From positions 1,426,001 through 1,490,000 of the forward strand of contig CAWJGO010000002.1 of NCBI GenBank assembly GCA_963842515.1: a DNA stretch of 64,000 bases. Direction: 5' to 3'. The notes beneath the pieces are model-generated. The model ran no database searches. It worked only from the letters and a program-made list of their open reading frames with translations, and was not told where the DNA came from. The position numbers and the translations under genes were made by a program. Source of the stretch: CADEED01 sp963842515 (GTDB lineage Bacteria > Pseudomonadota > Gammaproteobacteria > Steroidobacterales > Steroidobacteraceae). The first letter of the stretch is position 1. Each line of letters opens with the position of its first letter. Below, piece by piece: positions 59,869 through 64,000 of the stretch.

Positions 59869-61053
59869 ATGAGCAAATTCGACCGGTGCGATTTCGACTT
59901 CGGCTTGGGGGAAGTCATCGACGAAGTGCGCCAGCAGGCACGGCGCTTTTCCCGCGAGCGCATCGCGCCGCGCGCCGAAGAGATCGATCGCAGCAACGAA
60001 TTCCCGCGCGACCTGTGGCCGGAGCTCGGCGCCGCGGGCTTGTTAGGCGTGACGGTTCCGGAGCGCTGGGGCGGCGCCAACCTGGGCTACCTGGCCCACA
60101 TCGTCGTCATGGAAGAGATCTCGCGCGCCTCCGGCTCGGTGGGCCTGTCCTATGGCGCACACTCCAACCTGTGCATCAACCAGCTCGTGCTCAATGGCAA
60201 CGACGCGCAGCGCGATCGCTATCTACCGAAGCTCGTGTCGGGCGAGCACGTCGGCGCGCTGGCCATGAGCGAACCCGGCGCGGGCTCCGATGTCGTCGGT
60301 ATGCAGCTACGGGCCCAGAGAGTCGAAGACAAGCGCGGCGACTTCTACTCCCTCACCGGCAGCAAGATGTGGATCACCAACGGTCCAGACGCCGACATGG
60401 TCATCGTCTACGCCAAAACCGATCCAGCCGCCGGCCCACGCGGCATCACGGCGTTCATCGTCGAAAAAGGATGGCCCGGCTATTCATCGGCGCAGAAACT
60501 CGACAAGTTCGGCATGCGCGGCTCGTCCACCAGCGAGCTCGTCTTCGACAACTGCAGGGTCCCCGCAGAAAACGTCTTGGGCCAGGTGAATGGCGGCGTC
60601 CGCGTGCTCATGAAGGGCCTCGACTACGAACGTGCGGTTCTCGGCGGCGGACCACTGGGACTCATGGCCGCGGCGCTCGATCTGGTGTTGCCTTACATCC
60701 ATGAACGCAAGCAGTTCGGCGAGGCCATCGGCACGTTCGGTGTCATGCAGGCCAAGGTGGCCGACATGTACGCCTCGCTCAACGCAGCGCGCGCCTACTC
60801 GTACGCCATCGGCCGCGCCTGCGACGCGGGTCACTGTTCGCGCCAGGATGCCGCGGCGGCGATTCTCTTCGGCGCCGATCAGGCCACGCAGTGTTGCCTG
60901 CAGGCCATCCAGGCGTTGGGCGGCAACGGCTACATCAACGACTACGCGGCGGGGCGCCTGCTGCGCGACGCGAAGCTCTACGAAATCGGCGCCGGCACCC
61001 AGGAAATCCGCCGCATGCTGATCGGCCGCGAGTTGTACGAGGCCACTGCTTGA
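59869..61053 (+). CDS. liuA: Isovaleryl-CoA dehydrogenase
   Basis: 394 residues, acyl-CoA dehydrogenase fold. SYGAHSNLCINQLVLNG and AMSEPGAGSDVVGM are typical of isovaleryl-CoA dehydrogenase. The catalytic glutamate is at residue 254 (DYERAVLGGGP), the position used by this enzyme, and the MCAD-type position is replaced by Ala (YEIGAGTQEIRRMLIGRE). It oxidises isovaleryl-CoA to 3-methylcrotonyl-CoA, substrate of LiuB/LiuD. A good ribosome site (GAAGG) precedes a different ATG at 59855 that opens a five-codon frame ending across this start, suggesting coupled translation. Its stop overlaps the GntR start (TTGA). Confidence 0.94.
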   Translation: MSKFDRCDFDFGLGEVIDEVRQQARRFSRERIAPRAEEIDRSNEFPRDLWPELGAAGLLGVTVPERWGGANLGYLAHIVVMEEISRASGSVGLSYGAHSNLCINQLVLNGNDAQRDRYLPKLVSGEHVGALAMSEPGAGSDVVGMQLRAQRVEDKRGDFYSLTGSKMWITNGPDADMVIVYAKTDPAAGPRGITAFIVEKGWPGYSSAQKLDKFGMRGSSTSELVFDNCRVPAENVLGQVNGGVRVLMKGLDYERAVLGGGPLGLMAAALDLVLPYIHERKQFGEAIGTFGVMQAKVADMYASLNAARAYSYAIGRACDAGHCSRQDAAAAILFGADQATQCCLQAIQALGGNGYINDYAAGRLLRDAKLYEIGAGTQEIRRMLIGRELYEATA

Positions 61054-61802
61054 AGGCCACCCGCCAAACTACCGCCGCCGAGTTCGAGCCCATCCGCGTG
61101 GAGCCCGCCTATCGCAAGGTGGCCGCGGCCCTGCTCGATCGCATCACCAGGCGCTCCATCAGCGAAGGGGACCGCTTGCCGGGCGAGATCGAGCTGGCCC
61201 GCCAGTTCGGCGTGCATCGCGGCACGGTCCGCGAAGCGCTGCGCGAGCTCGAAACGAATGGCGTGCTGAAGCGCGCGCGTGGATCGAAACTCATGATGGT
61301 CACGCGGCCGGCGCGCGTCGATGTGGCTGCCGGCGTGAGCCGGGCCCTCGCGTTGCACGAGGTGAGCTACTACGACGTCTGGGAGGCGCTCACGGCGCTC
61401 GAGCCGCCGATCGCGGCGGCCGCCGCGCGGCACCGCAAGCCCAAGGACCTCGCCAGGCTCGACTCGGTCGTTGCCAGGCTTGCCGACGATCTCGATACCG
61501 ACAGCGCCGTCGATCAGGCCGCGGATTTTTTTCATGCGGTCGGGGAAGCGACCCATAACGGCGTCTTCATGCTGGCACACGAGCCGCTGGTCCAGCTGCT
61601 GGTCCCATCGCTTGGCGCGATGATCGACAAGGTTCCGCAGGCACGCGCTCGCATCGCTGACGCTCAAAAGCGCATCGTCACCGCCATCCGCGCGGGCAGC
61701 GCGGCGCAGGCGGACGAGTGGATGGGCAAACATATCCGCGACTTCCGCCGCGGTTTCGAGATCGCTCGCATTGCATTGGAGCGGCGCGTCGGCAACGCAT
61801 AG
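61050..61802 (+). CDS. GntR family regulator, FadR subfamily
   Basis: 250 residues from a TTG that overlaps the liuA stop. N-terminal winged helix (about 18-85): GDRLPGEIELARQFGVHRGTVREALRELETNGVL. C-terminal FCD ligand-binding helical domain (about 100-235), with His residues in DFFHAVGEATHN and GKHIRDFRRGF that usually hold a metal. Members sense acids or CoA esters. Position at the end of the liuA transcript and the FadR-type palindrome between liuB and liuA suggest it represses the Liu cluster; a MerR-type LiuR does this job in Pseudomonas and Shewanella, so this would be a replacement. Confidence 0.88.
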   Translation: MKATRQTTAAEFEPIRVEPAYRKVAAALLDRITRRSISEGDRLPGEIELARQFGVHRGTVREALRELETNGVLKRARGSKLMMVTRPARVDVAAGVSRALALHEVSYYDVWEALTALEPPIAAAAARHRKPKDLARLDSVVARLADDLDTDSAVDQAADFFHAVGEATHNGVFMLAHEPLVQLLVPSLGAMIDKVPQARARIADAQKRIVTAIRAGSAAQADEWMGKHIRDFRRGFEIARIALERRVGNA

Positions 61803-61838
61803 AATCGGCCCGAACCAACGCCACCGGGAGGGGCTGGT

Positions 61839-63899
61839 TTGTCGAGACTCCTCGCGCTACTGCTCGTCGTGTTCAACCCGGGGGTGCTCGCGCAAGCCCC
61901 GGCTCCACCTCCTTCGGCACTGACTTCGACAACGCATCCAGTCTCGCTCGACGAGCTCTACTCCGAGCGCGACATAGTGGACGTGGCCATCTCGCCCTCG
62001 GGTCGATACCTGGCCGTCATCGTGCGACGTCTCACCGACGATGTGCTGCTCGTCTGGGATCTGCAAACGGGCAAGAGGACTCCGATTCAGCAGGCGCGAC
62101 TCGGTGACGCCGGCAAGAAGCTGCTCATGCACATCCACTCGGTCTATTGGAAAACCGATGACCGTCTGCTGTTCGGAATTTCGGTTCGTCCGGAAGAAGG
62201 TGCGCAGCTGACAGGCTTCATGGTGTCGAAGCTTTTTGCGATTGCCAACCGGCTCTTCGCCATCAACCGCGACGGCACGAACGTCACCACGCTTCTCGGC
62301 GAGAATCACAATGCCGCGCTCGCGGGCGCATTTCATTTTGGCGCGGTCTTGAGTTTCCTGCCCAAGGATCCGAATCATATTCTCATGGTGATCAACGGCT
62401 TCAGCGGCAGCAGCCTGTTCAAGGTAAACGTGGAAACAGGTCTTGGCGCACAGATCGAGCGACCCGACGACAAAGTGATCGGCTGGTGGATCGACGTCGA
62501 TGGCAACCCACTCGTGCGCGCCACCGCTTCCAACGGAAGCGTGCGGCTCTATCGCAAGGATGAGGCGGGAAAGTGGCGCAAGTTCTACAGCATTCGTCTG
62601 CGGGAGATGAAGGAGCAGCCGGACTTCGAGGCCGTAGGGCCCTCCGATCGTCCCGGCGAGTACTTCGTGCTGGCGCGACCGCCTGGCAAAGATCGCATCG
62701 GTCTTTATCGATACCAACTCGAGAAAGAGGACTTTGGCGAGCCCGTGATCGAAAATCCGACGTATGACCTGACTTCGGCACAAGTTTCGCGCGATGGCAC
62801 GCACGTGATCCACCACTGCTACCGCGCACACGTGCGAATCTGCAGTTTCGCCGATGCCAAGGTTGACGCGCACATGAAAGGCATCCGCAAATACTTCGAA
62901 GAGTCGGCCAACGTCAATACCGTCGACTCCTCCGAGGACGGCACCTCCATGGTGTTGTTCGTCGAAGGTCCGCGCAGCCCACCGGGCTATTACCTATACC
63001 TGACCGAAAAGCGCGGCATCGATTCCATAGGCACCGAGCGCGGCGCTCTGCTCAAGGCGGCGCGCCCGCAGGTCACCGTCATCAGTTACAAGGCGCGCGA
63101 TGGCAAGGGCTTGACCGGCTATCTAACAGCGCCTGGAACCGCCGATTCGCAAGCAAAGCTGCCGCTGGTGCTCATGCCGCACGGCGGTCCGGAAATGCGC
63201 GACGCGATGACTTTCGATCCTTGGGTCCAATACCTGGTGGCGCGCGGTTACGCGGTCTTCCAGCCTAACTTCCGCGGCTCAGGTGGTTTTGGGAAGGCGT
63301 TCGCCGAGAGCGGATATGGCGAGTGGGGCCGCAAAATGCAGGACGACCTCACCGATGGCGTCAAAGTGCTCGTCGACCAGGGCACGGTGGATCCTGCGCG
63401 CGTCTGCATCGTGGGAGCGTCCTACGGCGGCTACGCTGCGCTCGCCGGTGCGGCGTTGACGCCCGACTTGTACAAGTGCGCGATATCGATCGCCGGGATT
63501 TCCGATCCCGACGATTTCATTGGCTGGCGCAAACGCAACTGGGGCATCGAATCGGAGGGTTATACATATTGGCTCAAGGCCATCGGCGACCCGAAGAACG
63601 ACAAACAGCGTCTACGCGAAGTCTCGCCGCTCGCGCAGGCTGCCAAGATCAAGATTCCGGTCTTGCTGATCCACGGCAGTGACGACTTCGTCGTTCCGAT
63701 AGCTCAATCGAAGGCCATGAAAAAAGCTCTCGACCAAGCCGGGCGAAAGACCGAGCTCATCACTCTGGCCGATGAAGGCCATTCCTATTGGTCGGCGAAA
63801 AACGAAAAAGTCGCATTGACCGGGATCGACAAATTCCTTCGGCAACACCTCGGCCCGGGTTTCGGCATTACCGAGCCGCCACTAGGCTTGGCGCCTTGA
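61839..63899 (+). CDS. Secreted S9-family (prolyl oligopeptidase-like) peptidase
   Basis: 686 residues from a TTG at 61839 with GGGAGGGG upstream. Signal peptide (1-19), a beta-propeller domain (about 40-400) and a C-terminal alpha/beta hydrolase with the catalytic serine in VGASYGGYAAL, Asp in HGSDDFVVP and His in DEGHSYW. It fits acylaminoacyl- or dipeptidyl-peptidase-like S9 enzymes of the periplasm. The 5' region is repeated just after its stop, before a second homologue. Confidence 0.92.
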   Translation: MSRLLALLLVVFNPGVLAQAPAPPPSALTSTTHPVSLDELYSERDIVDVAISPSGRYLAVIVRRLTDDVLLVWDLQTGKRTPIQQARLGDAGKKLLMHIHSVYWKTDDRLLFGISVRPEEGAQLTGFMVSKLFAIANRLFAINRDGTNVTTLLGENHNAALAGAFHFGAVLSFLPKDPNHILMVINGFSGSSLFKVNVETGLGAQIERPDDKVIGWWIDVDGNPLVRATASNGSVRLYRKDEAGKWRKFYSIRLREMKEQPDFEAVGPSDRPGEYFVLARPPGKDRIGLYRYQLEKEDFGEPVIENPTYDLTSAQVSRDGTHVIHHCYRAHVRICSFADAKVDAHMKGIRKYFEESANVNTVDSSEDGTSMVLFVEGPRSPPGYYLYLTEKRGIDSIGTERGALLKAARPQVTVISYKARDGKGLTGYLTAPGTADSQAKLPLVLMPHGGPEMRDAMTFDPWVQYLVARGYAVFQPNFRGSGGFGKAFAESGYGEWGRKMQDDLTDGVKVLVDQGTVDPARVCIVGASYGGYAALAGAALTPDLYKCAISIAGISDPDDFIGWRKRNWGIESEGYTYWLKAIGDPKNDKQRLREVSPLAQAAKIKIPVLLIHGSDDFVVPIAQSKAMKKALDQAGRKTELITLADEGHSYWSAKNEKVALTGIDKFLRQHLGPGFGITEPPLGLAP

Positions 63900-63967
63900 T
63901 CAGCTAGGCCGGCGCGCCTGCAAAGCATAGAATCGGCACGAACCAACGCTTCTGGGAGGGAGCCGGT

Positions 63968-64000
63968 TTGTTCAGACCAGTCATATTGCTGCTGACACTG
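63968..64000 (+). CDS. Start of a second S9-family peptidase (truncated by window end)
   Basis: Eleven codons from a TTG at 63968 read a signal-peptide-like start (FRPVILLLTL). The 70 bases before it closely copy the region before the first peptidase: GCATAGAATCGGC, CGAACCAACGC and GGGAGGG...GGTTTGT all recur in the same order. The rest lies outside the window. Identification as a paralogue rests on this shared leader and start context. Confidence 0.6.
   Translation, partial: MFRPVILLLTL

Noticed and set aside
1779..63270. GTTAGG/CCTAAC hexamer seen many times, considered as a signal
   Set aside because: About fifteen occurrences is not above a rough expectation for this hexamer at this G+C, unlike CTATCTAC.

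Overview
This 64 kb window looks like a chromosomal segment of a GC-rich (roughly two-thirds G+C by eye), aerobic, Gram-negative heterotroph. Lipid A acyltransferase, TonB-dependent receptors, azurin, YceH, HtpX and a Liu-type leucine/isovalerate pathway point to Gammaproteobacteria, probably near Xanthomonadales/Nevskiales/Steroidobacterales. This placement is inferred from gene content only. Coding is dense and short 4-base start/stop overlaps (ATGA, GTGA, TTGA) are common. I see no transposase, prophage, CRISPR array or rRNA operon, and one tRNA gene (Arg, anticodon TCG).

Layout. 1-3.3 kb: a truncated two-domain ABC ATPase of ModF type, phenylalanine hydroxylase divergent from an Lrp regulator with a palindrome abutting its start codon, an ECF sigma factor and the tRNA. 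3.4-6.3 kb: an epoxide hydrolase remnant and a ZnuD-like TonB receptor with a small Cys/His-containing membrane protein. 6.3-15.5 kb: a sugar-acid island with a dehydratase divergent from a sugar dehydrogenase, an AraD1/GguC protein, a YtfQ-YtfR-YtfT-YjfF type ABC importer and an aldose epimerase. 15.5-17.3 kb: an LpxL-type acyltransferase and small secreted proteins. 17.3-22.6 kb: a compact molybdenum cofactor operon (moeA, moaA, moaC, a mobA-moaD fusion and a moaE-moeB-rhodanese fusion); mobB lies at 26.8 kb and a likely client molybdoenzyme (iorA-iorB type) at 37-39.6 kb.

22.6-43 kb is mainly housekeeping: proBA, htpX, a fatty acid desaturase, a D-/L-2-hydroxyglutarate oxidoreductase pair, tesB, azurin with an FNR-like flavoprotein, gabT, VanZ-like and YceH proteins. 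43.7-48.2 kb has a DUF486 pseudogene, threonine aldolase, a large TonB receptor and a PilZ protein. 48.2-49.1 kb is a gene-free stretch holding two inverted copies of an element of about 260-300 bp. Its core is conserved between copies, but its long terminal arms have unrelated sequence in the two copies while each remains self-complementary. I regard this as the most unusual feature of the window. 49.1-55.4 kb: typA, SIMPL, DUF2721, cyclophilin, YebC, nitroreductase and a monooxygenase-like protein.

55.4-61.8 kb is a divergent leucine/isovalerate catabolic cluster: liuB-liuC-liuD leftward, liuA and a FadR-type GntR regulator rightward, with a FadR-type operator palindrome between them. The window ends with an S9-family peptidase and the start of a tandem paralogue.
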